A DNA stretch of 64,000 bases from Bradyrhizobium lablabi (GCF_018129385.1 NZ_JAFCLN010000024.1:1-64000), one strand, 5' to 3'. Numbered from the stretch's first letter, positions 16,324 through 25,695 are shown. Numbers and translations are program-made. Notes: generated by a model not told the origin, from the letters alone.

Positions 16324-17274
16324 ATGAAGCGTCGTGACTTCCTCAAACTCTCTCTCGTGGCCGCGGCTGCCGGCGGAGTATCGTCTCGCGCGGGCGCGCA
16401 ATCGGGTTTGAAGGAAATTCGTATCGGCTACCAGAAAACCGGCGTGCTGGTTATCACGCGCCAACAGGGGATTCTGGAAAAAAAGTTTGCCGCGAGGCAA
16501 ATCGGCATCAAGTGGATCGAATTCACCTCGGGCCCGCCGTTGCTGGAGGCGATGAGCACAGGCAGCGTTGATCTCGGTTCGGTCGGCGATACGCCGCCGA
16601 TCTTCGCGCAAGCCGCCAATGCCAATGTTCTCTATGTCGCGGGATCGCGGATCACCAACGGGCAGGGCATCCTCGTTCCTGTAAACTCGGCCATCCGCAC
16701 CATCGCCGACCTGAAGGGCAAGCGCGTCGGATTCACCAAGGGCTCGAGCGCGCACAACGTCGTGATCGCGACGCTGGAAAAGGCCGGTCTCATCTATGCC
16801 GACATCACGCCGGTCTACCTGACGCCGCCCGATGCGGTGCCGGCATTTGCCAATGGCAGCATCGATGCCTGGGCGGTCTGGGATCCGTATTTCGCGATCG
16901 GAGAAAAGCGCCAGAACGGCCGCATCCTGGTCAATGCCCATGAAGTCGCCAAGACCAATTCGTTCTATCTCGCCAATCGCGATTTCGCGAACACTTACGT
17001 GCGCGAAACCCGCGAGGTGATCGATGGCCTCGGGGAAGCTGCGCGCTGGGCCGAGAACAACCGGGCCGAAGTCGCGGCCGCGCTGGCCGGAGTGACAGGC
17101 GTGCCGCTGGAAGTGCAGACCGTCGCCGCCAACCGCGCTTCGTTCCTGATCGGGCCGGTCACCGATGAGATCGTCACGACGCAGCAGGCGGTCGCCGATC
17201 GCTTCCACCGGCTCGGGCTGATTCCGAAGCAGATCGCGGTGCGCGACATCGTGTGGCGCCATACCCAAAGCTGA
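16324..17274 (+). CDS. SsuA-like sulfonate binding protein with Tat-type signal
   Basis: 316 residues. The N-terminus MKRRDFLKLSLVAAAAGGV is a twin-arginine signal. Then come IRIGYQKTGVLVITRQQG, EFTSGPPLLEAMSTGSVDLGSVGDTPP and NGSIDAWAVWDPYFAIGE, all SsuA family features. Start 16324 is set by AGGAG 8 bases upstream. It is the first gene of a six-gene operon (SBP, SBP, ssuD, ssuC, ssuB, flavin reductase). It is clearly paralogous to the next gene; two binding proteins for one transporter would widen the ligand range. Confidence 0.87.
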   Translation: MKRRDFLKLSLVAAAAGGVSSRAGAQSGLKEIRIGYQKTGVLVITRQQGILEKKFAARQIGIKWIEFTSGPPLLEAMSTGSVDLGSVGDTPPIFAQAANANVLYVAGSRITNGQGILVPVNSAIRTIADLKGKRVGFTKGSSAHNVVIATLEKAGLIYADITPVYLTPPDAVPAFANGSIDAWAVWDPYFAIGEKRQNGRILVNAHEVAKTNSFYLANRDFANTYVRETREVIDGLGEAARWAENNRAEVAAALAGVTGVPLEVQTVAANRASFLIGPVTDEIVTTQQAVADRFHRLGLIPKQIAVRDIVWRHTQS

Positions 17275-17295
17275 ATTTCACGAGAGGTTCTACCC

Positions 17296-18258
17296 ATGAA
17301 GCGTTTCGTTCGGCGCTTAATCGCTAGCGCCATGCTGTCGATGACTATGGTCGCCACCGTGACCGGCCTGTCCTACGGTCAGGACAGGCAGGACAAGGTC
17401 GTGCGCATCGGCTTTCAGAAATACGGCAAGCTGGTGCTGCTCAAGAGCAAGGGCACGCTTGAAGAGAAGCTGAAGGCCGCGGGTTACAAGGTGGTGTGGA
17501 CGGAGTTCCCGTCAGGCCCGCCGCTGCTTGAAGCGCTCAATATCGGCGCGATCGATTTCGGCAATACCGGCGAAGCGCCGCCGATCTTCGCGCAGGCGGC
17601 GGGCGCTCCGATCCAGTACGTCGCCTATGAACCGCCGGCGCCGAAGGGCGAGGCGATCCTGGTGCCGAAGGACAGCCCATTAAAGTCGGTTGCCGACCTC
17701 AAGGGCAAGAAGGTCGCGCTCAACAAGGGCTCCAACGTTCACTATCCCTTGGTGAAGGCGCTGGAGAAGGCCGGCGTCAAATATTCCGAGATCGAACCGG
17801 TGTTTCTTGCGCCGGCCGACGCCCGCGCCGCGTTCGAGCGCGGATCGGTCGATGCCTGGGTGATCTGGGATCCGTTCCAGGCCGCCGCGGAAGCTGCGAC
17901 CGGCGCACGGACGCTCGCAGACGGCACCGGCATCGTGTCGAACTACCAGTTCTACTTCTCCTCGAAGAAGTTCCTCGAGAGCGATCCGAAGATCGTCGAT
18001 CTCGTGCTGGCGCAATTGTCCGAGGTCGACGATTGGGCGAAGAGCGATATCCGGGCCGTCGCCGAGCAGCTCGCGCCTGCGATCGGGCTGCCGGTGCCGG
18101 TGGTCGAAGTCGCGCTCAAGCGGCAGTCCTACGGCATCAAGCCGGTCACCGACAGCGTGATCGCCGATCAGCAGAAGGTCGCGGACACCTTCTTCGCGCT
18201 GAACCTGATCCCGAAACAAATCAAGATTTCCGACGCGGCACGGAGGCCGGGTACATGA
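17296..18258 (+). CDS. ssuA: SsuA-like sulfonate binding protein
   Basis: 320 residues with a Sec signal peptide ending near TGLSYGQ. Markers: VVRIGFQKYGKLVLLKSKG, EFPSGPPLLEALNIGAIDFGNTGEAPPIFAQAAG and RGSVDAWVIWDPFQAAAE. Its stop overlaps the ssuD start by four bases (ATGA), so the two are translationally coupled. This is the best candidate for the cognate binding protein of the SsuBC transporter that follows. Good ribosome-binding site GAGAGG upstream. Confidence 0.88.
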   Translation: MKRFVRRLIASAMLSMTMVATVTGLSYGQDRQDKVVRIGFQKYGKLVLLKSKGTLEEKLKAAGYKVVWTEFPSGPPLLEALNIGAIDFGNTGEAPPIFAQAAGAPIQYVAYEPPAPKGEAILVPKDSPLKSVADLKGKKVALNKGSNVHYPLVKALEKAGVKYSEIEPVFLAPADARAAFERGSVDAWVIWDPFQAAAEAATGARTLADGTGIVSNYQFYFSSKKFLESDPKIVDLVLAQLSEVDDWAKSDIRAVAEQLAPAIGLPVPVVEVALKRQSYGIKPVTDSVIADQQKVADTFFALNLIPKQIKISDAARRPGT

Positions 18259-19430
18259 GCAACGACAAATCATCCGCCGCCAACATCCTGTGGTTCCTGC
18301 CGACCCATGGCGACGGCCGCTATCTCGGCACCACCACCGGCGGCCGCGAGGTGAACTTCAACTATCTGCGCCAGATCGCGCAGGCTGCCGACCAGCTCGG
18401 CTATTTCGGCGTGTTGCTGCCGACCGGGCGTAGCTGCGAGGATTCGTGGATCGTCGCTTCCAGCGTGGCGCCGTTCACCGAGCGCCTGCGTTATCTCGTG
18501 GCGGTGCGGCCCGGCCTGCAATCGCCGAGCGTCGCCGCGCGCATGACCGCCACGCTCGACCGCATCTCGAACGGCAGGCTGTTGATCAACGTCGTGACCG
18601 GCGGCGACCCCGTCGAAAACAAGGGTGACGGCATTTTCCTCGATCATGACGAGCGCTACACCGTCACGCGGGAATTCCTGAATGTCTATACCGACCTGCT
18701 GGCGGGCAAGACCGTCAATGTGGAAGGCAAGCACATCCGCATCGAGGACGGCCGGCTGCTGTTTCAGCCGGTGCAGTCGCCGCGGCCGCCGCTTTACTTC
18801 GGCGGATCGTCCGATGCCGGCATCGACGTTGCCGTCGACACCGTCGACAAGTACCTGACCTGGGGTGAGCGGCCGGCGCAGGTCGCAGAAAAGGTCAACC
18901 GCGTGAAGGCGGCCGCCGCGGCGCGCGGACGCAAGCTTTCCTTCGGCATCCGCCTGCATGTGATCGTGCGTGAAACCAATGCGGAAGCCTGGAAGGCCGC
19001 GGACGAGCTCATCCAGCACGTCTCCGACGAAACTATCGCCAACGCGCAGAAAATTTTCTCGCGCATGGATTCGGTCGGCCAGCAGCGCATGGCGCAGTTG
19101 CATGGCGGACGCCGCGACAAGCTCGAGATCAGCCCGAACCTATGGGCCGGCGTCGGCCTCGTGCGCGGCGGCGCCGGCACGGCGCTGGTCGGCGATCCCC
19201 AGACCGTGGCGGCGCGCATCCGCGAGTACCAGGATGTCGGCATCGATACCTTCATCATGTCCGGCTATCCGCATCTGGAGGAAGCCTACCGCTTTGCCGA
19301 ACTGGTGTTCCCGCTGCTCTCGCTGGAGCGTCCGGACAACGTGACGCCGATCCGCGTCAACACCGGGCCGTTCGGTGAAACCATCGGCAACGAATACCGG
19401 CCGCAAGTCGTAAAGGCATCGCAATCATGA
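18255..19430 (+). CDS. ssuD: FMNH2-dependent alkanesulfonate monooxygenase
   Basis: 391 residues, the usual SsuD length. It cleaves the C-S bond of alkanesulfonates to sulfite and aldehyde with FMNH2 and oxygen. SsuD signatures: LWFLPTHGDGRYLGT, YFGVLLPTGRSCEDSWIVAS, RPGLQSPSVAARMTATLDRI, NVVTGGDPVENKGDGIF and MSGYPHLEEAYRFAELVFPL. Start overlaps the ssuA stop, and the stop overlaps ssuC, both by ATGA. Confidence 0.95.
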   Translation: MSNDKSSAANILWFLPTHGDGRYLGTTTGGREVNFNYLRQIAQAADQLGYFGVLLPTGRSCEDSWIVASSVAPFTERLRYLVAVRPGLQSPSVAARMTATLDRISNGRLLINVVTGGDPVENKGDGIFLDHDERYTVTREFLNVYTDLLAGKTVNVEGKHIRIEDGRLLFQPVQSPRPPLYFGGSSDAGIDVAVDTVDKYLTWGERPAQVAEKVNRVKAAAAARGRKLSFGIRLHVIVRETNAEAWKAADELIQHVSDETIANAQKIFSRMDSVGQQRMAQLHGGRRDKLEISPNLWAGVGLVRGGAGTALVGDPQTVAARIREYQDVGIDTFIMSGYPHLEEAYRFAELVFPLLSLERPDNVTPIRVNTGPFGETIGNEYRPQVVKASQS

Positions 19431-20236
19431 GCGTCATCGAAACCCTTCCGCGCGCGCGAAAGGCGCTGCGGCTGCCGCGGCCCGACGGCCTGATCCCCTG
19501 GATCGTCCCGCTGGCGATCATCGCGATCTGGCAACTCGCCTGCGTCACCGGCTTCGTATCGGCGAGGGTGCTGCCGGCGCCGAGCGACGTCGTGCTCGCC
19601 GGCTGGAAGCTCGTGCTGTCAGGCGAACTCGCCCGCAACATCTGGGTCAGCTTCTGGCGCGCCAGCGTCGGCTTCCTCATTGGCGGCGGCATTGGCTTTG
19701 CCTTCGGCCTCGCCAACGGATTGTCGCAGCTCTCCAGCAAGCTCACCGACACCACGCTGCAGATGGTGCGCAACATCCCGCATCTGGCGCTGATCCCGCT
19801 GGTGATCCTGTGGTTCGGCATCGATGAAACCGCAAAGCTGTTCCTGGTCGCGCTCGGCGTGTTCTTCCCGATCTATCTCAACACGCTGCACGGCATCCGC
19901 ACCGTCGATCCGCAGTTGATCGAGATGGGGCGCGTCTACGGCATGACGGACGGCGAGCTGTTCCGCCGGGTGATCTTTCCCGGCGCGCTGCCTTCGATCT
20001 TCGTCGGCTTGCGCTTTGCGCTCGGCATCATGTGGCTGACGCTGATTGTGGCGGAGACCATCGCGGCCTCTTCCGGCCTCGGCTACATGGCGATGCAGGC
20101 GCGCGAATTCATGCTGATCGACGTCGTCGTGCTGTCCATCCTGATCTACGCGCTGCTCGGCAAGCTCGCCGACAGCGCCTCGCGTGCTCTGGAGCGGCTG
20201 ACGCTGTCCTGGCATCCGGCCTTCCAGAAACATTGA
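19427..20236 (+). CDS. ssuC: Sulfonate ABC transporter permease
   Basis: 269 residues, five to six membrane spans, with the binding-protein-dependent permease signature ending in the MGRVYGMTDGELFRRVIFPGALP segment (EAA loop) near residues 165-187. The family feature PHLALIPLVILWFGID is present. Coupled to ssuD by ATGA overlap and followed 8 bases later by ssuB. Confidence 0.93.
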   Translation: MSVIETLPRARKALRLPRPDGLIPWIVPLAIIAIWQLACVTGFVSARVLPAPSDVVLAGWKLVLSGELARNIWVSFWRASVGFLIGGGIGFAFGLANGLSQLSSKLTDTTLQMVRNIPHLALIPLVILWFGIDETAKLFLVALGVFFPIYLNTLHGIRTVDPQLIEMGRVYGMTDGELFRRVIFPGALPSIFVGLRFALGIMWLTLIVAETIAASSGLGYMAMQAREFMLIDVVVLSILIYALLGKLADSASRALERLTLSWHPAFQKH

Positions 20237-20244
20237 GGAAAGAA

Positions 20245-21090
20245 ATGCAGGAAGCACTACGTATCCTTGGCTCCGACGCGCAACTGGTCGAGCTGCCCGA
20301 AATCGTCGAGCAGGCCCGCCACGTAAGGCGCAGTGAGGAAAACCGCTCGCGCAGCCTGCCGCTGACCATCCGCGGCTTGCGTAAATCGTTCGGCGACAAC
20401 GAGGTGCTGCGCGGCATCGATCTGCACATTCCCGCCGGCCAGTTCGTCGCCATCGTCGGCAAGAGCGGCTGCGGCAAGAGCACGCTGTTGCGCTTGATCG
20501 CGGGGCTGGAGACCGCGACCTCAGGCACCATCAGCTTCGATGAGGAGCTGGATCCCGCCGATATCAGGGTGATGTTCCAGGAGCCGCGGTTATTGCCGTG
20601 GGCGCGCGTGCTCTCCAATGTCGAGGTCGGCCTCGGTCAAGAGCGCAATTCGCCCGATGCGCAGGCGCGCGCGGTGCATGCGCTGGAAGAAGTCGGCCTC
20701 AGCGAGAAGCGCGGCGAATGGCCGGCCGTGCTCTCCGGCGGCCAGAAGCAGCGCGTGGCATTGGCGCGCGCGCTGGTCAGCAATCCGAAGGTGCTGGCGT
20801 TCGACGAGCCGCTCGGCGCGCTCGATGCGCTGACCCGCATCTTCATGCAACAATTGCTGGAGCGGGTCTGGCGCGACCAGGGCTTTACCGCGATCCTCGT
20901 CACCCATGACGTCGCCGAAGCGGTGGCGCTCGCCGACCGGGTGCTGGTGATCGAGGATGGCCAGATCGCCCAGGACGTCAGCGTCGACATTCCGCGTCCG
21001 CGCCGGCGCGGCTCGGCCGATCTCGCCGCGCTGGAAGGCTCGATCCTGCGCCAGCTCCTCAAATCGACGGACGATCCGTCCAACCCGTGA
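20245..21090 (+). CDS. ssuB: Sulfonate ABC transporter ATP-binding protein
   Basis: 281 residues. Walker A is GKSGCGKSTLL, the signature is LSGGQKQRVALARAL, Walker B is LAFDEPLGALDAL and the H-loop is ILVTHDVAEAVALADRV. An extra N-terminal segment of about 40 residues precedes the ATPase core. The start at 20245 has GAGGAAAG upstream; longer readings run into ssuC. It powers uptake through SsuC. Confidence 0.93.
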   Translation: MQEALRILGSDAQLVELPEIVEQARHVRRSEENRSRSLPLTIRGLRKSFGDNEVLRGIDLHIPAGQFVAIVGKSGCGKSTLLRLIAGLETATSGTISFDEELDPADIRVMFQEPRLLPWARVLSNVEVGLGQERNSPDAQARAVHALEEVGLSEKRGEWPAVLSGGQKQRVALARALVSNPKVLAFDEPLGALDALTRIFMQQLLERVWRDQGFTAILVTHDVAEAVALADRVLVIEDGQIAQDVSVDIPRPRRRGSADLAALEGSILRQLLKSTDDPSNP

Positions 21091-21097
21091 GGCTGCC

Positions 21098-21688
21098 ATG
21101 AATTCCCTGGTCCGCGACATCGCGCTCGACCGCGAGGTGTCTTCCGCCGATTTTCGTGGCGCCATGCGCCGTCTCACCGGCGGGGTGAGCGTGATCACGG
21201 CAGGAAGGGGCAGGGACATCAGCGGGATGACGGTGACGTCGGTTGCTTCGCTGTCGGTGGAACCGCCGGCGCTGATCGCCAGCGTCAACCGTTCGGCATC
21301 GTCCTGGCCGCTGATCCAGCGCCACGGCTTTTTCGGCGTCAACATCCTCAATGCCGACCAGCTCGATATCGCCGAACGCTTCACCGGCAAGGACGGGCTG
21401 AAAGGCGCCGAGCGCTTCGCCGGCGCAGACTGGTTCACCCGTGCCTCCGGCGTGCCGCTGCTGTCGGGCGCGCTGGCGGCGATCGAGTGCGAGGTCGAGG
21501 AAGCCATCGAGCGGCATTCCCACGCCATCGTGATCGGACGCGTGCTGGATGTTGCGCTCTCGCCGCGCAGTGCGGCGCTGGCCTATTGGCAGGGACAATA
21601 CCTTGCGATCGACCGTGACGAGGATATCGCCAAGATGGCAGAGGTCGGCCTTCCCGGCTTCGGCGGTGGCCGCCGAAGAAAGATCTAG
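21098..21688 (+). CDS. Flavin reductase-like protein (FMN-binding split barrel)
   Basis: 196 residues: FRGAMRRLTGGVSVITAGRG, ISGMTVTSVASLSVEPPALIASVN and GFFGVNILNADQLDIAERF are typical of the HpaC/DIM6-type NAD(P)H:flavin oxidoreductases. It would supply FMNH2 to SsuD, taking the place of an unrelated SsuE. It is the last gene of the ssu operon. Its stop overlaps by three bases the stop of the convergent small gene on the minus strand. Confidence 0.88.
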   Translation: MNSLVRDIALDREVSSADFRGAMRRLTGGVSVITAGRGRDISGMTVTSVASLSVEPPALIASVNRSASSWPLIQRHGFFGVNILNADQLDIAERFTGKDGLKGAERFAGADWFTRASGVPLLSGALAAIECEVEEAIERHSHAIVIGRVLDVALSPRSAALAYWQGQYLAIDRDEDIAKMAEVGLPGFGGGRRRKI

Positions 21689-21999
21689 GGCCGGGACTTC
21701 GCCGGCCCCTCAGACGTTCCTTCCAGAAATCCAGAGAGGTTGGCGACAAGGAGTTGGCGGGTCGGCCCGTCGAACTCCTCGCAGAGTTGCCTGTATATGT
21801 CTGCCTCGATGCTTGTCGCGGCGCGAACGCGATAGCCGCCCTGGATCGCGCAAGATGATTCTTTCACGGCGGGAAATTTTCCAGCGGCTTCGTTGAACCA
21901 TATTGACTGCGCGAGGGCGGCTGCCTCCGTCCAGCCCCGCCTCGAAAGCCAATGGCGGCGCGCCGGGCGGTCCAGGACGAATACCGGCTTTGCCTTCAT
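21685..21999 (-). CDS. Small hypothetical protein downstream of an orphan binding protein
   Basis: 104 residues (MKAKPVFVLDRPARRHWLSR ...). No family recognised. The middle (EAAALAQSIWFNEAAGKFPAV) and the C-terminal EEFDGPTRQLLVANLSGFLEG look like ordinary soluble protein rather than random translation. ATG at 21999 has TGAGG six bases upstream, and it starts 8 bases after the stop of the 45-residue gene. Placed behind the orphan SBP at 22142, it may form a three-gene operon with it. Confidence 0.5.
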   Translation of the reverse strand: MKAKPVFVLDRPARRHWLSRRGWTEAAALAQSIWFNEAAGKFPAVKESSCAIQGGYRVRAATSIEADIYRQLCEEFDGPTRQLLVANLSGFLEGTSEGPAKSRP

Positions 22000-22007
22000 G
22001 CCGATCC

Positions 22008-22145
22008 TCACGCCGACAACCATACGAGCAACGCCATGCAAAGCACGTCGAAGCCGACGATGATGGCCAGGTGCAAGGGGCCGGCGGCGAGCCACGGCCG
22101 TGGCGGCGTGGTGCCCGCCGGCCTCGATGGTCCGGGCTTGCTCAA
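22008..22145 (-). CDS. Candidate 45-residue single-span membrane protein (TTG start)
   Basis: Reading from a TTG that overlaps the stop of the upstream SBP gene (TTGA) gives 45 codons: a Pro/Gly/Arg-rich N-terminus and a hydrophobic segment PLHLAIIVGFDVLCMALLVW close to the C-terminus. The end-to-start overlap and the close-packed next gene favour a real coupled gene; the TTG start and weak ribosome-binding sequence are against it. Too short to judge by codon use alone. Confidence 0.35.
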   Translation of the reverse strand: MSKPGPSRPAGTTPPRPWLAAGPLHLAIIVGFDVLCMALLVWLSA

Positions 22146-23131
22146 TTGAGACTCGCGGCTGCCGTGAAGCTGCGATCGACGGCTCTGTTCACATCGAGCC
22201 GCTTCGGAAGGATGCCGTAGCGCGTTGCGCGGTCGGAGGCCTCCTGCACCTCGCGAACGACATTTTCGTCAATCGCGATCGGCGAGGTCTTCTGGGCGGT
22301 GTAAGCGCTCAGCAACACGTCTTCGGGAAGCTTGGTCAGTTCTGCGGTATTCTTCGCATATTCGGGCAGATGATCGAGCGACCAGAGCCGTGCCTTGTTG
22401 AGCCGGTTCACGAGATCCTGGACGGCAGCGCGTTTGGTGGCGATCGCGCTGTCGGACGCGACGATGAAGGTGATCGTCGGCGTCAGGCCCTTTCCGTCGG
22501 CCACGACGCGCGCCTTGTCCTTGAGCGTGGCGTAGGAGACGTACGGCTCCCACACTGCCCATGCGTCGATCGAACCGGCCAACAGGGCGATCTTGGCGTC
22601 GACCGGACCGAGCGGAGCGAAGGTCGCATCGTCGACCTTGTTGCCGTTCTTCTCGAGCGTGGCGTCGATCAGGAATTGGCCCCAGCCGCCGCGCGTTCCG
22701 GCAAGGCGCTTGCCCTTCAGGTCGGCCGCGCTCTTGATCGGAGAATCCTGGCGCACCAGGATCGCCTGCGTCTTCGCATCGGCCCGGGTTCCGCCGATGG
22801 CCTTGATCGGAGCGCCCGCGGCATAGACCGACAGGAAGGAGAGATCGCCGGTGTAGCCGACGTCGAGCGCGCCTGCATTGAGCGCTTCGAGGATAGGCGC
22901 GGCAGCAGGAAATTCCGCCCACTCGATCTTGTAAGGCAAATCCTTCGCCAGACCCGAGATGTCCAGCAGCGAACGGTTGCCGCCTTTCTGGTCGCCGACG
23001 CGCAGAACGACAGTGTCGGAGGCGAAAGCAGCCGCCGTTGCCGAAAGCGTGATTGCCGCGGATAGCAGCGCAGCGGCGGCCCTGCGGGCGAAGGAATGCG
23101 GACGGGTTTTCAGTCGATCGATAGTGCTCAT
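22142..23131 (-). CDS. Orphan SsuA/TauA-like binding protein
   Basis: 329 residues with a signal peptide (RRAAAALLSAAITLSATAAAFA). Core VVLRVGDQKGGNRSLLDISG, KIEWAEFPAAAPILEALNAG, DSPIKSAADLKGKRLAGTRG and AGSIDAWAVWEPYVSYAT. It closely resembles the product at 28768-29709 (shared RVGDQKG and YKIEW-EFPAAAP-LEAL), so the two are paralogs. It has no adjacent transporter on its strand; instead two small genes follow. Start 23131 chosen because the signal peptide follows; in-frame sequence before it is intergenic in character. Confidence 0.83.
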   Translation of the reverse strand: MSTIDRLKTRPHSFARRAAAALLSAAITLSATAAAFASDTVVLRVGDQKGGNRSLLDISGLAKDLPYKIEWAEFPAAAPILEALNAGALDVGYTGDLSFLSVYAAGAPIKAIGGTRADAKTQAILVRQDSPIKSAADLKGKRLAGTRGGWGQFLIDATLEKNGNKVDDATFAPLGPVDAKIALLAGSIDAWAVWEPYVSYATLKDKARVVADGKGLTPTITFIVASDSAIATKRAAVQDLVNRLNKARLWSLDHLPEYAKNTAELTKLPEDVLLSAYTAQKTSPIAIDENVVREVQEASDRATRYGILPKRLDVNRAVDRSFTAAASLN

Positions 23132-23603
23132 GTTCCGGGCTTTCTTGTTGTTCAATCGCCGATCGCAGAACCGCGTCGGGCGTTCAATCGAGTCTATGAC
23201 GGCATCGGTTGCAGTCAATGAAATGGCTGATCGAATTGAACGTCGCGCGAACAACGAAACGTTCGTTGCGTCATAGCTGCGTAGAACGGGTGAAGCGCGT
23301 AAGCTCAAATTGATCAACAATGCTCCATTTACTGCAGCCGCGTGGTGCCGAGCGAGGCAGGCGATCGCTGAAATCCTTTCGTCGCTGGCGCATGCGATCA
23401 TGGACGTAACGTCCAATGCGTCGGCAACATTCGAAATTCCATTTCATTGACGATTCTACGATTGCGCCGCATCATTTGAACATCGCACTCGGTTCCAAAC
23501 GAACGAGCGAGAGATTTAGCCAACGCAAAACTCCGGATCGGCCGGATGCAGCGCAAGCGGTGCTGCGTCACGGCGGAGCTTTGTCACAATCAAGGGGGTC
23601 AAG
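23132..23603. other. Divergent intergenic region of the sulfur cluster
   Basis: 472 bases with lower GC and no convincing gene. It lies between the divergent orphan SBP (minus) and the second ABC transporter operon (plus) and should carry both promoters. An in-frame extension of the SBP reaches 23416 but lacks a start site of quality. Confidence 0.6.
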
Positions 23604-24692
23604 ATGTCCGACAACAAGAACAATAAACCATTGGATCGCCGAGCCCTGCTGCGGGCCGGCGCGGCGGCGGCCATGGCGGCGCCGCTGGGCGCTTTCGGCG
23701 CACAGGCTTTCGGGGTGCGCCCACCCGCGATCGACTTCTCCGAGTTTCCCATCTGCCGGACTGCATCCAACACGCCGCCGCTGACCGGCGCGCCGCGCAA
23801 GCTAAAGCTGTCGTGGAATGCCGGGGCCGTCTGCCTCGCGCCGGTGCCGGTCGCCATCGATCACGGCTTCTTCCAGAAGCAGAATCTCGACGTCGAACTC
23901 GTCAACTACAGCGGCTCGACCGACCAGTTGCTCGAGGCGATCGCCACCGGCAAATCCGACGCCGGGCTCGGCATGGCGCTGCGCTGGCTCAAGCCGCTGG
24001 AGCAGGGCTTTGACGTCAAGATCGCGGCCGGCACGCATGGCGGCTGCATGCGCGTGCTGACCCGCGCCAATTCCGGCATCGACAAGCTCGCCGACTTGAA
24101 GGGCAAGATCGTCGCCGTCGGCGATCTCGCAGGTCCCGACAAGAATTTCTTCTCGATTCAGCTCGCCAAGCTCGGCATCGATCCGATCAAGGATGTCGAT
24201 TTCCGGCCCTATCCGGGCAACCTGCTCAACCTTGCGGTCGAGAAGGGCGAGGTGCAGGCGTTTCTCGCGTCCGACCCGCTGGCTTATCTCTGGCTGAAGG
24301 ATACCCAGTACAAGGAAGTCGCTTCCAATCTCGATGGCGAATACAAGGACAAGAGCTGCTGCATCGTCGGCCTGCGCGGCAGCCTTGTGCGCGAAGATCC
24401 GCAGGTCGCGCGCGCATTGACCCAGGCGCTGCTGGATGCGGCGATGTTCACGTCGCAGAATCCGGACAAGGCCGCAAAATCCTTCCAGCCCTATGCGCCG
24501 AAGACGGCAACGCTGGCCGACCTCGAAGCAATGGCGCGTTACCATACCCATCACCATCATCCGGTCGGCGACATCCTCAAAAGAGAATTGAAGGGCTATG
24601 CCGACGATCTGAAGACGGTCTCGGTGTTCAAGCCGGGCACCGACACCACGAAATTCGCGGAGCGCATCTATGTCGACATTTTCTCTGTCTGA
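23604..24692 (+). CDS. ABC transporter binding protein, NrtA/SsuA-like, Tat-type signal
   Basis: 362 residues. A twin-arginine N-terminus (LDRRALLRAGAAAAMAAPLG), then KLKLSWNAGAVCLAPVPVAI, QNLDVELVNYSGSTDQLLEAIATGKSDAGLGMALRWLKPLEQG and LADLKGKIVAVGDLAG. A His-rich patch (RYHTHHHHPVGD) near residue 312 is unusual. This is the first gene of a six-gene operon with overlaps between all transporter genes. The ligand is probably an organosulfur compound given the two monooxygenases that follow. Confidence 0.83.
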   Translation: MSDNKNNKPLDRRALLRAGAAAAMAAPLGAFGAQAFGVRPPAIDFSEFPICRTASNTPPLTGAPRKLKLSWNAGAVCLAPVPVAIDHGFFQKQNLDVELVNYSGSTDQLLEAIATGKSDAGLGMALRWLKPLEQGFDVKIAAGTHGGCMRVLTRANSGIDKLADLKGKIVAVGDLAGPDKNFFSIQLAKLGIDPIKDVDFRPYPGNLLNLAVEKGEVQAFLASDPLAYLWLKDTQYKEVASNLDGEYKDKSCCIVGLRGSLVREDPQVARALTQALLDAAMFTSQNPDKAAKSFQPYAPKTATLADLEAMARYHTHHHHPVGDILKRELKGYADDLKTVSVFKPGTDTTKFAERIYVDIFSV

Positions 24693-25695
24693 CGGCGTCT
24701 CTGCGAACACCGATCGGCTGTCGTCATCGCGTGAGCATTGGACCGGATGGCTACGCGCCTCCGGTCCCGGCATCGCAGCGGCCGCGGCCTGGTCCGTCTT
24801 CGGGATATCATGCCTGTGGTGGCCCGATCTCGGAGACTGGTCGCGAACCTCGCCGCTCGGCATTGCCGCCTTCGCCATTGCGGCGCTCGCGCTGTTCGGC
24901 ACGCTCGCCGCCGGCTGGCTCGGCAAGGCAGGACCGGCGCTGCGCCGCCGCACGCCCTGGCTGGTCGCGCTCGGCCTGTTCTTCACGGTGTGGGAGCTTG
25001 CGACCGCAAAATTCGCCTGGCTGCCGCTGCCGTTCTTTCCGCCGCCGCAGGCGATCCTCGAAGTCTATACCGACGATCTTCCAAAACTGCTCGACAGCAT
25101 CTTCGCTTCGGTAAAACTGCAACTCGGCGGCTATTTCATCGGCGCAGCGATCGGGTTCGTGACCGGCGTCTCGATCGGCTGGTCGCAAAGCGTCGGCTAT
25201 TGGGTGCACCCGGTGCTGCGCTTCATCGGTCCGCTGCCGGCGACCGCCTGGCTGCCGATTGCCTTCTTCACCTTTCCCTCGAGCTGGAGCGCCAGCACCT
25301 TCCTGATCGCACTCGCCACCGGCTTTCCGGTGACGGTGCTGACCTGGTCGGGCGTCGCAAGCGTCAGCAATGCCTATTACGACGTCGCGCGCACGCTCGG
25401 CGCAAAGCCCTCGTTCCTCGTGCTGAAGGTCGCCATTCCCGCAGCGCTGCCGCATGTGTTCGTCGGCCTGTTCATGGGCCTCGGCTCATCCTTCGCGGTG
25501 CTCGTGGTGGCCGAGATGATCGGCGTCAAGGCCGGTCTCGGCTGGTATCTGCAATGGGCGCAGGGCTGGGCGGCCTACGCCAACATGTATGCCGCGCTGA
25601 TCGTGATGTCGCTGTTGTGCTCGGGCGCCATCACGCTGCTGTTCCGGACGCGTGACCGCTTCCTCGTCTGGCAGAAAGGGGTCGTCAAATGGTAG
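24670..25695 (+). CDS. ABC transporter permease (SsuC/TauC/NrtB type)
   Basis: 341 residues, longer than SsuC by about 70 because of two extra N-terminal membrane spans (IAAAAAWSVFGISCLWW and LGIAAFAIAALALFGTLAAG). The permease core ends with the EAA loop DVARTLGAKPSFLVLKVAIPAALPHVFVG. Its start overlaps the binding protein gene by 23 bases and its stop overlaps the ATPase by 7, so all three are coupled. Confidence 0.88.
   Translation: MSTFSLSDGVSANTDRLSSSREHWTGWLRASGPGIAAAAAWSVFGISCLWWPDLGDWSRTSPLGIAAFAIAALALFGTLAAGWLGKAGPALRRRTPWLVALGLFFTVWELATAKFAWLPLPFFPPPQAILEVYTDDLPKLLDSIFASVKLQLGGYFIGAAIGFVTGVSIGWSQSVGYWVHPVLRFIGPLPATAWLPIAFFTFPSSWSASTFLIALATGFPVTVLTWSGVASVSNAYYDVARTLGAKPSFLVLKVAIPAALPHVFVGLFMGLGSSFAVLVVAEMIGVKAGLGWYLQWAQGWAAYANMYAALIVMSLLCSGAITLLFRTRDRFLVWQKGVVKW

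Noticed and set aside
16114..17268. Minus-strand frame over the first ssu binding protein
   Set aside because: Antisense to a gene with clear SsuA motifs and a Tat signal.
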